64,000 nt of DNA, taken from Pelomyxa schiedti (lineage: Eukaryota > Evosea > Pelobiontida > Pelomyxidae). Below the pieces are notes generated by a model that worked only from the letters and a program-made list of their open reading frames with translations, did not search any database and was not told the DNA's origin. The stretch is from positions 1 through 64,000 of the forward strand of contig JAHLWZ010000841.1 of NCBI GenBank assembly GCA_020536535.1, read 5' to 3'. The position numbers were made by a program, and so were the translations under genes. This document shows positions 9,101 through 20,333 of the stretch, one piece after another (position 1 is the stretch's first letter; each line of letters opens with the position of its first letter).

Positions 9101-10868
9101 TTATTTCCGTGAACGGAGTACTCTGCGAGAACGGGAGGGACGCGGAGGTGGTGGAGGTGGGGGTGGGGGTTCTGCGGGAGGAGGGTTGTTGGGGTTGGCA
9201 CACACTTGGCACAGGCAGTAGACAACGCAGGGGATACCGGCTTTGACACACGGGCAAAGGGTGGAACACGGGCGCGTGCACTTGCAACGAATGCTGATTT
9301 CGCGGTTGTGCCGGAGGGTCTTCAGCTGTTGAGCTATCTCTTCTGAGGGACCCTCACCATGAGCAAGGAGGACTGACCGCCGTTGGTTCTCAGTGAGAGG
9401 CTCTAGGTGGTCTGGCCATTGACAGTTAGGAAATTAGTTTACTGTAGAAGCGTCAAACTGGTATCTCGGCGAAAGGGTTTCCTCTCTCTCTCATACTGCG
9501 CAACAGTGCGACGTACAGTATCATCCCATGCCCAGTCGAGACCAAGTGGGAAGGAACCAGAGGTAGGAACCTGAATTAATTAGGATAGAACTCCACAATA
9601 GCTCAAACATGCCCCACAAGAGCCGCCGTGCTTCCGGCGGTAGTTCCTTACTTCAACGTGGCTAAATTTCACTTTACGACCCGCACTTTGGGGACGGGTA
9701 GACAGTCCTCTACCTTAGATGCGTTAGTATGTTGACATGAACCGCCTATTTTACCAGGGGACAGAGCTGACTTGATTGGGGTTACCGGAGTGGCTGGAAG
9801 GGTGGAGCTAGATGTAGTGCTACAATGACCTTTGGCAGGTGCTGACTTTGGTGTATGGGTTACCTTTGACTTCTTGGGTGTCCTTGGGGAATCTGATTCT
9901 TCCTCACTTGTGGTTGAAGAATTTGATTTCTCACTGGAATTAGGGGGAGAGGTAGAAGAGTATTTTTCGTTGACGGTTCCTGTAGGTGGTGATGAAGGTG
10001 GTGAAGGGGAGAGTAGGCGTGGCGGAGATGGTGAGTGATACCTTGTTGGGGAGGGTACCCTTCCTCGCTGTGCTCTAAAGTGGCGAGATGGTGTTGAGGG
10101 GAGGTCACTTTGAGGGGATGGAGGGGGTGTGTTTTCAGAAGCCTCATCAGTGTCGAAGACGGGAGGAGGAGGAATTGCACCCGTTCGCCTTCTTTTTGTG
10201 GTTGGAGGTACTGCTTCTTCCACCAATGACGGTTGACGTTGTCGTGTATGTGGCAGGTGCCTTGGGGAAGATGGCGGAGACAAAGGAGGTGGCAAAGACT
10301 TGGAAGGTTCTGTGTCACAAGTTTCTGGGGCTTCTGTAAGTTGGGGTACTTCACTTCCTGTTAGGTCTGGATTCTTGCTGAGCGTGGTTCTTCTCGGTGT
10401 AGTCCCTTTACGTTTTTTGCGTTTCCCTTTTTTCTGAGCAGTACCCGGCAGCTCTTTCTCAGGTGAGTCACTGGCTTTCTTTGGGGAATCATCAGAGGTC
10501 TCGCTCGCAGACATGCTGACACTCAACTGTGCCGAATCCTGTGCGTTTTCCTTTACTTTGGAAGAAGGAAGGGATTTCGCTTCTGTTTCGTCTGTTCCTC
10601 CCTCTCCAGTGGCTTCCTCCTCCTTTTTTTCTCCCTCGGCCTCGGCGGTCTCGATCACGTCTTTAGTCTGCTTGACGTTAGCAACCTTTTCGGATTTTCC
10701 TTTCTTGACACCAACGGACGACCGCCGCTGTTTCGCTCTCGCAGCCATACTGGTACTAGTCTTGAGACGCGTAGACATCCGCGGAGATCGCCTCAACGTC
10801 ACGACAACGGGTTTATCGTGTTCCGGTGACTCCGGATCTTGCGGTTGTTTCCCCCCCTCCTCGCTCAT
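9101..10868 (-). CDS. CSRNP-like cysteine/serine-rich nuclear protein
   Basis: Start ATG at 10868; an upstream in-frame GTG is unlikely. The N-terminal ~360 residues are disordered: Ser, Pro, Thr and Lys/Arg rich, with an NLS-like KKGKRKKRKG. A 41-nt intron with a perfect TACTAAC branch point (about 9716-9756) joins to RKVKFSHVEV, then another to VPTSGSFPLGLDWAWDD, then a 47-nt intron leads to LTENQRRSVLLAHG and a Cys-rich module (ISIRCKCTRPCSTLCPCVKA, then CVVYCLCQVCANPNN). This order matches the N-terminal domain of animal CSRNP/AXUD1 proteins, which are nuclear and implicated in transcription. The tail is Pro-rich and basic, ending in TAA at 9101-9103. The junction between VEV and VPTSGS is ambiguous: the read-through RNYRRKHGGS also looks family-like. 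Confidence 0.65.
9716..9756 (-). other. 41-nt intron with consensus TACTAAC branch point
   Basis: On the minus strand the segment begins GTAAAATAG, contains CATACTAACGCATCTAAG and ends in AG. Removing it shifts from a frame that stops at TGA into the frame that encodes the CSRNP-like core (SALSPG joined to RGLSTRPQSAGRKVKF). The exact yeast-type branch-point heptamer close to the acceptor makes this one of the best-supported introns in the window. Confidence 0.75.
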
Positions 10869-11494
10869 GTCTGCGCCCACAACGCAATTATTTTATTTTG
10901 TTTTTCTTTATCGCACGTCTCAATTCGAAAAAAGAAGGGAATCACATTACAAGAAGCGTGATAGGGAAAAAACAAAAGGCAGACACCACTGGGAACAAAG
11001 GGAAACAGCACACAACAGAGTACTACCATCTCCTCCTGATTCTGAGACCCTGGTGAGGAGATTTCGAATTTTCTTGTGTTTTTTGGGTGGAGTTAGGAGG
11101 ATAATGGGATGGCCAAAATTTACCCAACTCTCATGGTACATAGTGAAGGTCATGGGAAATCAAATGAAGAGGGAAGTGAATCGGTTCGATAAGAACCGTC
11201 CCAGAGGGATGCAGAGCCAAAGCCATGGGGGAAGAAGCACCAAACGTCGGGTGGCCGCTTGAGGATAAGGGGGCATCAAGCAGAACGAGCACTGTCTCTA
11301 AATTTGTTTAGATTGTGTTTTTATTGGATAGGGTGAGTGAGTCGTACTTGTATGAGTAACACTAACAGGAGTTAATATGCACACCGGCATAGCAAGTCGT
11401 GTGTTTACTCTCTGGTGGGAATTGCTGCAGGGACCGCAGGTTTATTTCCGGAGTAGCCCCCAGTCCCTGCAAAATCACATCCAAAAGTCCCAGG
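10869..11494. other. Intergenic region between two minus-strand genes
   Basis: About 625 bp. It holds the 5' region of the CSRNP-like gene and the 3' region of the small membrane-protein gene, including a minus-strand AATAAA near 11320 that could be a polyadenylation signal. A plus-strand frame runs to 11262, but it begins inside the CSRNP-like gene as its antisense and has no family match, so it is not called. Confidence 0.45.
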
Positions 11495-12244
11495 CTAGTG
11501 ACTGAAAGGAACACACCCAAATAGGAGTATGACAGTGGCTACGGTGGTGGCGAGCAGCTTGCCTTTTGTGGTAACTTTCCCTTGTAGTGCAAGGAACAGG
11601 GATGCTAGTATGATCAATGATATCAGAATCACTGCAGTTGCCAGTCAATCTGTGTGCGGGGTCAGTGGGCGATCTAGGGAATTTATGCAGGATCTGAGGG
11701 GAAACATCTTGGTAAGAAAATGCCAGGTAGAAAGTTCCACTCTCGCTGCAGTAAATAACAACCTTGTGCCGAATATATATCATCTTTCCTTCATCTCCAA
11801 ATGGAGTGGGCAATAGCATACTTGATAAACACTAAGACAATATAATGCGCACAAAAGAGACTAAAAAAGAGGAAAGTCGAGACTTCATAGAAACAGAAAT
11901 GATGACTAAAAGCAGCGGCTGCTTGTTTCGTATTCATGTCCAGTGTTGAGGGAGCCCAGTCTTCACAATCATCTCCTGTTATTACTTAATGACTTTCTCC
12001 TGAGGGAAGTGGGGAATACCTATGAATATTGTTAGAAGTGTACATATGATCAGAGTTTGCATATGATTACCGAACTAGATGCAACAGCTTAAAATATGGG
12101 CAACCAGTGTGGATGAAATACAACGTAACTATAATTGCTCTGAAAACGCCTTCTTTCCACAAAATACCACGTCAAAATGGCAGTATCCATAACCACCGAG
12201 ATGGCGATTGTGCATACAAAGAGGATACACTGCGAAATCACCAT
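11495..12244 (-). CDS. Small multi-exon membrane protein, unrecognised
   Basis: ATG at 12244 opens a hydrophobic N-terminus (MVISQCILFVCTIAISVVMD) that is either a signal anchor or a signal peptide. Separate exons encode a soluble acidic and aromatic part (DDCEDWAPSTLD ... AAAAFSHHFCFYE; then KVVIYCSESGTFYLAFSYQ). The last exon holds one or two membrane helices (TAVILISLIILASLFLAL ... LLATTVATVILLFGCV) before TAG at 11495-11497. The overall picture is a small protein with a luminal or extracellular domain held by N- and C-terminal helices. I do not recognise the family, and at least two of the splice junctions could not be resolved in phase. Confidence 0.5.
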
Positions 12245-12670
12245 GATGACTTAAAAGGTGGGGGTCACGTAAGTAGTGCGAAAATGTTCATTGTAATGCA
12301 ACATTGGAGGAAGCACTGCATAATAACTCGTAGCGATCCAGACAAAGATTTTTTGTAGAATGGAAGAAACTGTTAATAAATCCTATTCAATTCCACAAAT
12401 GGGCAAGCCGAACCTGTGATCACAGTACCACAATTGCACTCGACCACGACCGCCCACCTCGGGCGAGGCACAAATCAATCGCTCGTCAACGTAGTACCAA
12501 CACCACCACTTCGGTGTTCCTCGCCTGCTCTAACCGCAGCGGAACAGACAGAAAAGGCACAACAAAAATTAATGCACCTTACTGACAAGAATGCACATTA
12601 ACGTAAACCCGGCAGAGGAAAGAGGGTGATTTTGTTTTGTTTTGTTTTGTTTTTGTTGGGTTGTGTGTTT
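12245..12670. other. Intergenic region between the membrane-protein and AP-2 alpha genes
   Basis: About 425 bp. A short plus-strand ORF begins at 12360 (MEETVNKSYSIPQMGKPNL, stop at about 12420) and could extend by a 52-nt intron, but nothing supports it beyond the open frame. An inverted repeat is present at 12462-12525. A (GTTTT)n-like run occurs near 12630-12655. Confidence 0.4.
12462..12525. repeat. Inverted repeat with nested hairpin
   Basis: GGCGAGG at 12462-12468 is exactly complementary to CCTCGCC at 12519-12525, and an inner AACACC/GGTGTT pair can form just inside the right arm. The ~64-nt span resembles a folded RNA in size, but there is no tRNA-type T-arm or poly-T terminator, so its function is unknown. 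Confidence 0.4.
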
Positions 12671-15600
12671 TCACAGGCTACCAGCGAGTTGGGTGACTAT
12701 CAAGGGCTTGAGGCAGTCACAAGCCGCCGCGTGCTGTGACCTTATTGTCAAACGGTACATCTTGGCCTCACTGTTGGTCTCAAGGCGCATTAGGACCGGC
12801 ACTTCACCGTCGGACAGGTGCAGTGTGGCTCCAAGTACCAGGTTGGATCGGGAGTTGTCAATGTTCTCTAACACGGCTATCCTGTGGGTGGAATAAGTGA
12901 AAAATTGTGTGAAATGGGGCAAGTCCGTACTTGAAGCCTTGTGAGAAAAGCTTGGACACCCATTGGAGGTCAATGGGTGTTTTGGATGGGAAAACTTCCT
13001 GAACCTCCAAGCCAGGGCCGACAAGATTTTTCCATGTTTGCAAGAACTCTGGTGCTGGAGTGGGCTTGGCGTACATGAACTTGCTCAGGAATATGGGAAG
13101 TGGTATGACAAAGGACGCCGTGCGACCAATGGTGCTATATGACACCTGCATAGTGGGGGTATCGGGGAATTCTCGGAGGCAGGTTATTTCCAGAGGGTAC
13201 TGTATTTGGGCCTTGGAAGGAATGACATTTGCCAAAGCTCCGGGTTTTATGGTGAGATCTAGTTCTGGAATAAGGTTGGGGGCCAAAAAAAAAGAAAAGT
13301 ACATGTGACTTTCTGAAGAGTGACTGTGAACTGGTTGAGCGGCATTGTAGTGCTATTTCCAAAGAACAACACAACTCGACCTTCAGCCTGTTGGTACTCA
13401 GATTTAACACCTATTGATTTATTAGGCCGTTTAAAGTTGATTTGTGTGGTACCAATCTGAAGGGTTGAGTCTTGGTACAATACACCCTCGGCAGCAACAC
13501 ACAATCTTCTCCAGAACATTTGTGTATGTTGAAGTTGGTCCCCAGATATACCAGTTCCTAGTGGTTGTACAACTCCCAGTCCAGAAGTCATGGCATCTTG
13601 TGCTGGAGCACCCATGGAAGCACCGCCTATTTCTAGCCCTCCAGTGTTTGCTGTTACGCCCATGCCAAGACCACCAAGCCCTAGGCCAAGCCCTGGGTCC
13701 ACATTCAGACCCCCGGAAGCTTGAGTGCCACCAAGACCAAGAAGACCTGGGCCAGATGAGAATGTGGTGTCTACGGCTGGTGTGGAAACAACAGCGGAAA
13801 TTTGTGGTTGTGCAGTGACTGTGGTGACTGGGCCATCCAGCAAGCTCAGTGCGCCGGAAGAGGAGGAGCCTGTGACGCTAAGATTGGTATTTGTCTGGGC
13901 TTGGACACTTGAGAACCCAAGTAAATCTAGAACACCACTGGCAGTACTTTTTGCTGCTGTGGATGTTGTAGGAGGACTTGTGATGGGAGCTGACTTGGGT
14001 GGCGCTCGGGGTGGTTCTGGCGTAGTGGATGTGACAGATGAAGTTGCGGGGGTTGTTGGTGTCACTGACACCTAGAAAGAGAGTGATTAGACTCATACGT
14101 AATGTGGCACGGTGACCATACAGTGCTAGAAGAAGATGACGCTCCAGGTTTTTTGTCTTCCCATGGAGGAATGATTTCGAGAACAACTTGCTAAGGTGAA
14201 TCAGAAAAGAAAGAGACGCATCCAGAAAAAAAACAAATACCAATAATTCTTCTGCCCCTGGATTCGTCAAGCGTAGGTATTCGCATGCACGCTGCTGTAC
14301 CTCTAATCTCCCTCAACTAAAGAAAAGCGACTAAGGATGCACAAACCTGCATCTATATGATCTTGGTGCTGAGTGAACACTTCTCGAATAGGATTGCGGA
14401 CTTCAGGAAATAGATTCACGAACTTTGCGTAAGTAGAAAGCAGGAGTGCTCGAGTAGGTAGTGAAACCACATTGTAGCGGGTATGAAGAAGTTTGAATTG
14501 CTCGAATGTGCTGAATGCACCTCAGTGAGCTCAATTATGTGAAAGGATCTACCTTGAGCCAGGTTGTTCAGCAATTAGATGGCCAAATTCCCCTAGAAGA
14601 TAGCCTCCAACTTTAACCATTGTTTCATGCCATGGTTCTGCTTTAAGAGCCTAAATTGTGTTACTCAAAAAGCCCCTCTTTTAACACTAAACCTTGAATA
14701 CTGTCTTTGTTGCATATTCTTGAATGTCTTCATTATTTGTCACAATTTTGACAACTCTGAACCAGATATCGTCGGAGACATAATCTCCAGCAATTCTAAT
14801 GAGTTGCAGAATCACATCAACATACCAAGCATATGTTTGAGAAAACTTCTCAGCAAGAATGGCGATTTTCAACACCTAATGATAACGGTAAGATTCAGCA
14901 CAAATAAGAGGTATTCATACAAGCTCTTCTTTAATTTGAATATCGCAAGTCGACAAGTAATTTAAAAGCTCCACAAGAATTTCTTTTGAAGAGTCGCGGT
15001 CACACATTGCATAGAGTAGATCCAAGCTTCTTCGGCGGATACTGATATCAGATTCCTGAAGGGATGCTGGACGACATATATGTTAATGTGTAGGATTAAC
15101 AACAACAACCACCTGTCACAGTTTTTTGATGCTTTTTTATGAGATGGGCACTATCAGATTGAGACATAAGGGCCATTGCCTCCAAACCTGTTGAGATGAA
15201 ATAAATAGCACTCAAGGCAATAAGAATTAGGATATTTTTTGTTTCCCATTCATAGTGAAAAAGGCACATGCAAAAAAGAGAGAAAAGAAAAGAAAGAAAG
15301 AACAACAAACCAAGGTATCGGACGTTAATTTCTCGTGCAGAAATGAATCTACCCAAAAAGGTAGTAACTGAGCTCAGTAAGTTCTGGTCACTATACACAC
15401 ACTTAACAGAAGTTTATTAACAAAGGATACGCAACTACTCGAGATGGATTACAACAGCTATAGCTTCAAACAATACAGCATTAAGAGCATTTTTCTGATT
15501 TTCACTTGAACCCCTTCCTGGCTCAGCTTGACTGAATATCTACGTGTGCTAAGCTGTAACGTTTTTTTCAAAAGAAAAAGGAGTGAACCTTGGTTAAGAG

Positions 15601-16796
15601 CGAAGTCAGTTGATCAAGGTGGACTTTTTGTGAAGGTGGCACTAACTTAAGGAATCTTAGGCATTTGACCTGGAGCCATGGATGAGGAACGTCATGGTAA
15701 ATATACTCTCTCGAGTATTCCTTCAGTACTGTCTGGAGAGGTGCATTACAATTCACATCTTGCATTGTTCTTAGTAACCTTGTTGAGAATGCGAAGAATT
15801 TTGGGTGTTGCAGCTTCAAAACTTGTGGTGTCAGTTTGAGCAATGGCAGATAACAAAGAAACAACGCTATTCACAACGCCAAGATCATGATCTGAAAGAT
15901 GCATTAACTTTGTAGTGAGTTGAAAAGTTACCATCCAATAAAGCCAGGAGCTTCTGATGAATGTTGGAATCAACTTGCAAAATGTTGGTATCCTTTCGAT
16001 ATAATCGCAAAAAGCACATGGCCGCCTTCTTTCGTACAGTGCCTGGGGTAGTTCTACAGAATTTATTAATAATTCAGTAATTTTTTTCCCTCCATAGTGG
16101 TAGGCTCACGTTGACAATAAAAGGTTCAAGATAGCAGGTGCTAGTGATTCAGTCATTTCCTTACCACCAATGCTTGCAATGGTAACAAGTGCCAGTGATG
16201 TACTGAACTCCCCTCTTGCCTGAAGTTTTTCAATCACTCAAAAACCAAGGTGTAGAAAAATGTACCTGTAAGTCTTCAGATAAAGAGTTTATAATCAACG
16301 GTAGCATTTCATGATTCTCGTTCAACAGCAGGGACATTGCAAGATATCCCTAACATACAATAAGAAGGACGGGGTGTGAGTGGTAAGCACCATTTGCTTT
16401 TCATGGAACTTGGTGCTGGACAAAAGAGTAACTGCTTCCATGTGGCCAAAATCAAGCTCGTAACCTAACATATACATGTACAAGAGCTTAGACACATATT
16501 TGCGCCGCGCATATCCGTCAAGGCTCTTTGCCTCCTGCAATGGACGTGAATTTTTTGTGAAAACAAAAAGGGTTGTGTTGGGTACTCGAAATTCTTTCCT
16601 AATCTTGGCCATTTCTTTGTCAATGCGTTTCTTCTCGATCTCTTTGCTGGGGGCTTCCTCGCAGTAAGGAAAAAGAAAAAAGAGCGAGTAAAACCGCGAC
16701 CAAAACGACGTTTGGGAGCGTACCGTTGTGGATCGCAGAAATGAAGTTGTGCAACCCCCTCATGAAGTCCTTTGCTATTCCCGCGGAGGCCGCCAT
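12671..16796 (-). CDS. AP-2 adaptor complex subunit alpha
   Basis: The alpha subunit of the clathrin adaptor AP-2 binds PI(4,5)P2 and cargo at the plasma membrane during endocytosis. Start ATG at 16796 gives [20 protein letters not shown], matching the alpha-adaptin N-terminus. Downstream exons carry the trunk ([59 protein letters not shown]), a Ser/Thr/Gly-rich hinge (about 13560-14070), and the appendage ([11 protein letters not shown] ... [27 protein letters not shown]). The last exon ([20 protein letters not shown]) ends in TGA at 12671. The order and length suit a complete subunit. The appendage beta-sandwich has an internal break that needs an intron near 13260-13320. It is divergent with EFR3, ~235 bp apart. 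Confidence 0.9.
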
Positions 16797-17031
16797 CTTC
16801 GTGGATCTCTCTTCGGTGCTTTATGCTCAAAGTTTTTTGTTGTTTTTTGATTTTCCCTTTCCGCGTTTTCTGTTTTGTTTTTGTTCGGAGCTCCTAGGTG
16901 TGATCCTGCCAAACGGAAGTTTTCTACGTGCGACGCTTGGAAACGACATTACTCCCCTGCAAAGGCATTTGTGAATCCGTGCTCACCCTCCAAGACCATT
17001 TTTTCTACAAATTCGATTACGGTAATACTTC
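16797..17031. promoter_or_regulatory. Shared divergent promoter region, AP-2 alpha / EFR3
   Basis: Only about 235 bp separate the two start codons. The segment is T-rich on one side (TTTTTTGTTGTTTTTTG near 16830) and otherwise plain. No TATA box is evident. Both genes act at the plasma membrane in phosphoinositide-linked processes, so co-regulation is possible but only inferred. Confidence 0.5.
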
Positions 17032-20000
17032 ATGCCGGGACTGCGTAAGAAGTACAAGAAGTTGATAGATGCTGTGTATCCAGCAACGCCAGATGGTGAT
17101 TTCCAAGTTTCCAACGTTGGCAAGTTGGTGTTCTTCGCTCAGTTGAGTCGCGACAAAGTTCCCAAGATCGCCAAGCAATTGGAGAAAAATGCTGTACTTG
17201 ATTTGGCAAGGAGGCGACTAAAGTGATTGCCACTTTTTGTTGCGCCCTTTATGTTGTAACTTATTTGGTGTCCTTTTTCAGTTTTGTGGAAATGACAATG
17301 AAGACATTGCAAGAATTAGCTAAAGGTTGTCGAGATAATATATCCTTATTCAACACTTGCATTTTTGGGTTTGACCCTCATTCCTTCTTTTCCCCTTGGT
17401 TGTTAATTCACTGAAAGGTTGATCCGCAAGTTATATGAAGACAATAGTACAAAGATGAAAATATTGGCCACAGAAACTGTACATTTACTGCAAGAAAACA
17501 TCCCTTCACTCATTTATCACAGTTTGTTGTATTAGTTGGATGTCAAGATCGAAGTACTTCATATCCTGTAGAGCCTTTCCTCAACTATTTTGAACAATTA
17601 ACTTCATGGCCACCATCTGCCCCAGAGTGCACGTAAGTTTCCTCACTACAGGTAGGCTCCATTCTAACGAGTTTAGGGAGATGCGAATATGTGGCCTATC
17701 AGGCATTAGCTCTTATATTCACTACTTGGACCTTGGAGAGGAGCTTGACGTCTTTTTATCTCATGAATCGGCTGGAAAGTTAACAGGCCCCATCATATCA
17801 TGCATGCAAGCTCCTGATGGTGCCAAGTTGTAACACTTACCTGTTACCATCCAAACAAAAACTCATGGAAAAACAACAGAGAACCAAATACCGTCTCTTC
17901 AGTCCATGATAAAGCCACAGAATGCTTACGTGACCTTGCTTCACGTCTAAGCAATCTTACAATTGCTTCCCTATTATCTACGGTACTCCAGTACTTCGAT
18001 ACAAAAAATGTGTGGACAGCCAATCCGGATTTTGTAACCCACTGTTTTAAAACTATCGCCTCGGCAATAAAGGTAACTACTGGTTTAGTCAAACAGTAAG
18101 AAATGAGAGTTTAATGTTATGTAGACCGAGTACAGTCAAATCATATTCCGGACTTTACTGCATCACATGTCTGCAGCTTCATGCACTGTTGTAGTTAAAA
18201 GAAGGATTATCGACTGTGTGACCACCCTACTTCAAGGAGACAAAGTTACCCCTGTGAATGAACTTGTTTCTCTTTTACTGCAGCAGCTTTTGACCTCGTT
18301 TAGAGTAATTCTATTCAATTCCAGGATTGAATTCCAACTGTTCCGAGTAGGAGACCGAATTAACTGCTCTTACTGAGGAGCAGGCCGCACTTCACGCCAA
18401 ACTCCAACAAGAAATAATACAGGACATTTGTATGCTACCCGTGCCCGGGGAAGATATTTATTTCACAATAGGTTTATCTCTCAAGGCTAGCAAAGTCCGT
18501 GCAACTCAGTCCTACACCCATGTTGATGCCATTGAATATATAATAGAACGTCTTCATGAAGCAAGCAAAGACTATGAAAGTAAAGAAGCACAATTGAGAC
18601 TTGCCTCCCTGTTGTGTCATGCCGTAAAAGAAATAGCGCAAACAATGGAAAGAGTACAAAATACTCGCCCTGTTAGTCATACTCTGCTGTCTAGCTTACT
18701 GCCATTGACTAAAAAACCTTCCCCAGGTAAGATATACTTAACTAAGATTTTGCAATTCACGATTGTTAGAACTACGTACATTGGCTCAGGATACCATCAA
18801 TCTGCTCTTATGTGAAGGATTATATGCCAGTTATATTGCCGGCAAGTACGTTCGACATTCGTCAACGCGTTGGTTACAATAAATTAGGTTAGATGCACTT
18901 AATTGTCTCGACAACTCATCTCTCATCATGGTATTATCGTTTCTCAGCGTTTTGTTTTGTTACTGACCCAAATGAGTTAGCACCTTGAAGCAATCAATGA
19001 AGCATTGTACTACCACATATGCACAAAAGATAACGAACCAGATAACCTCCGCTCCGTTTGGACAACATTTTCTATCATGCTTGTGAGATTGAGGAAGCGG
19101 CAGTTAATTCACATGATACCCCTTTTATTTAAAATTCAGGTAATTACTCCTTATTATCTCTCCTCTCAACCTTCCAAAGGATTACCCAGCAAAGCACAAG
19201 TCCCCAGGAGACCTTACAAAGGGAATTCACACTGTGGTGGCTTGTTGTATTCTGTTTATATCCGTTCTATTTAATGCTAAAAAACTGAGCAAACTTGTTG
19301 TAAAGGTATGGTTAAACCTCAGAATTACGTGCACCAAGTATAATATAGGTTCTGAACGAGCGTTCCGAACAAAAATTGCTCTCACCTTCACTGTCAATTG
19401 ACTTTGACAAAGTGACTCTTTACAAGCACAAGAAGCCTTTCAAATCCAGAAGCAGCCAGGTTGCAATACCCGGATTTGACAAGGATACCGTGGTTTCTCT
19501 ACTTTGCAATACACCTGTATTCAACTCTCCATACGGTGTTGTCTTAAGGTTTTACAGGAACTTGTGGAAGGAACAACTCCCGAAGAACTTCAGCAAGCAA
19601 TGTCTGCTACTTGGTCTGATCGAAGGTGCTATTTCTGACCTATTCTCTTTTGCCAACATCTTTCAAGGACGACCGAACATCATCAAGTTATAAAAATCGA
19701 AGTAAAAACAACACAGGAAGCTCCCGGAACTGTTACATCAGTGAGCAGCAGTGTTCCAGTGGCAACGCCAGAGATAACCTATACACAAATCAAAACAAAA
19801 ATATGTATGGGAGTTCCACTTTGGTATCTTTTACACATATTATACAGCTCAGCAAACTGCCGTTGTTCCTGGTGCTCTACCACCGGCTTCCTTTGAAGAA
19901 GCTGCTACAGCTTGCCGTAAACATGTATGACAAGCTTGTCTGACAACACCAATCAACAAAAATAGGTAGATGATGTCAAACGCATCCTGGACAGTGTGAT

Positions 20001-20121
20001 GACCATGGAGCAGCTGTGCCCCTCTTCACTTGTCCTGGAGCCACTTTCATCCAAAACCAGCTGGCTGGAGTTCCTGGAAACCACTCCTCTCAACATTCCC
20101 CTACTCTTCCCCTTCACTTAA
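17032..20121 (+). CDS. EFR3-like plasma-membrane protein (PI4-kinase scaffold)
   Basis: EFR3 anchors the PI4KA/TTC7 complex at the plasma membrane, where it supplies PI4P. The start MPGLRKKYKKLIDAVYP matches the basic N-terminus of the family, and LARRRL then continues after an intron with FVEMTMKTLQELAKG. Later exons keep the helical repeat pattern: MKILATETVHLLQEN, RICGLSGISSYIHYLDLGEE, ATECLRDLASRL, and TANPDFVTHCFKTIASAI near 18040. The final exon (KRILDSVMTMEQLCPS) ends with TAA at 20119-20121, followed by AATAAA at about 20131. At least ten introns of 40-80 nt are needed. Unlike animal EFR3 there is no Cys cluster at the extreme N-terminus, so membrane binding may rest on the basic patch alone. 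Confidence 0.85.
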
Positions 20122-20333
20122 CCAGGATACAATAAATAGTCCCCACCCCAAACCTCGTGAAGGAAAAAAACAAGTGAGTTTTTTGTGCCGTAACATTCCA
20201 GCTCCTTCCTATGGGGCAAAAAGAAAAGGAAAAAAAAAAACCAAACAGTGACAACAAGGAGAACAGAACCCCGGCTAATTTATCAACATCAACTACCTGT
20301 CAAATCGTCGTTCATTTTTCATAAAAAAAACAA

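Noticed and set aside
10826-11262. Plus-strand ORF opposite the CSRNP-like gene start
   Set aside because: It begins inside the antisense of that gene and has no recognisable domain or ATG-based exon structure.
12462-12525. tRNA gene
   Set aside because: The outer stem is 7 bp, but no GTTCRA T-arm or plausible anticodon arm exists on either strand.
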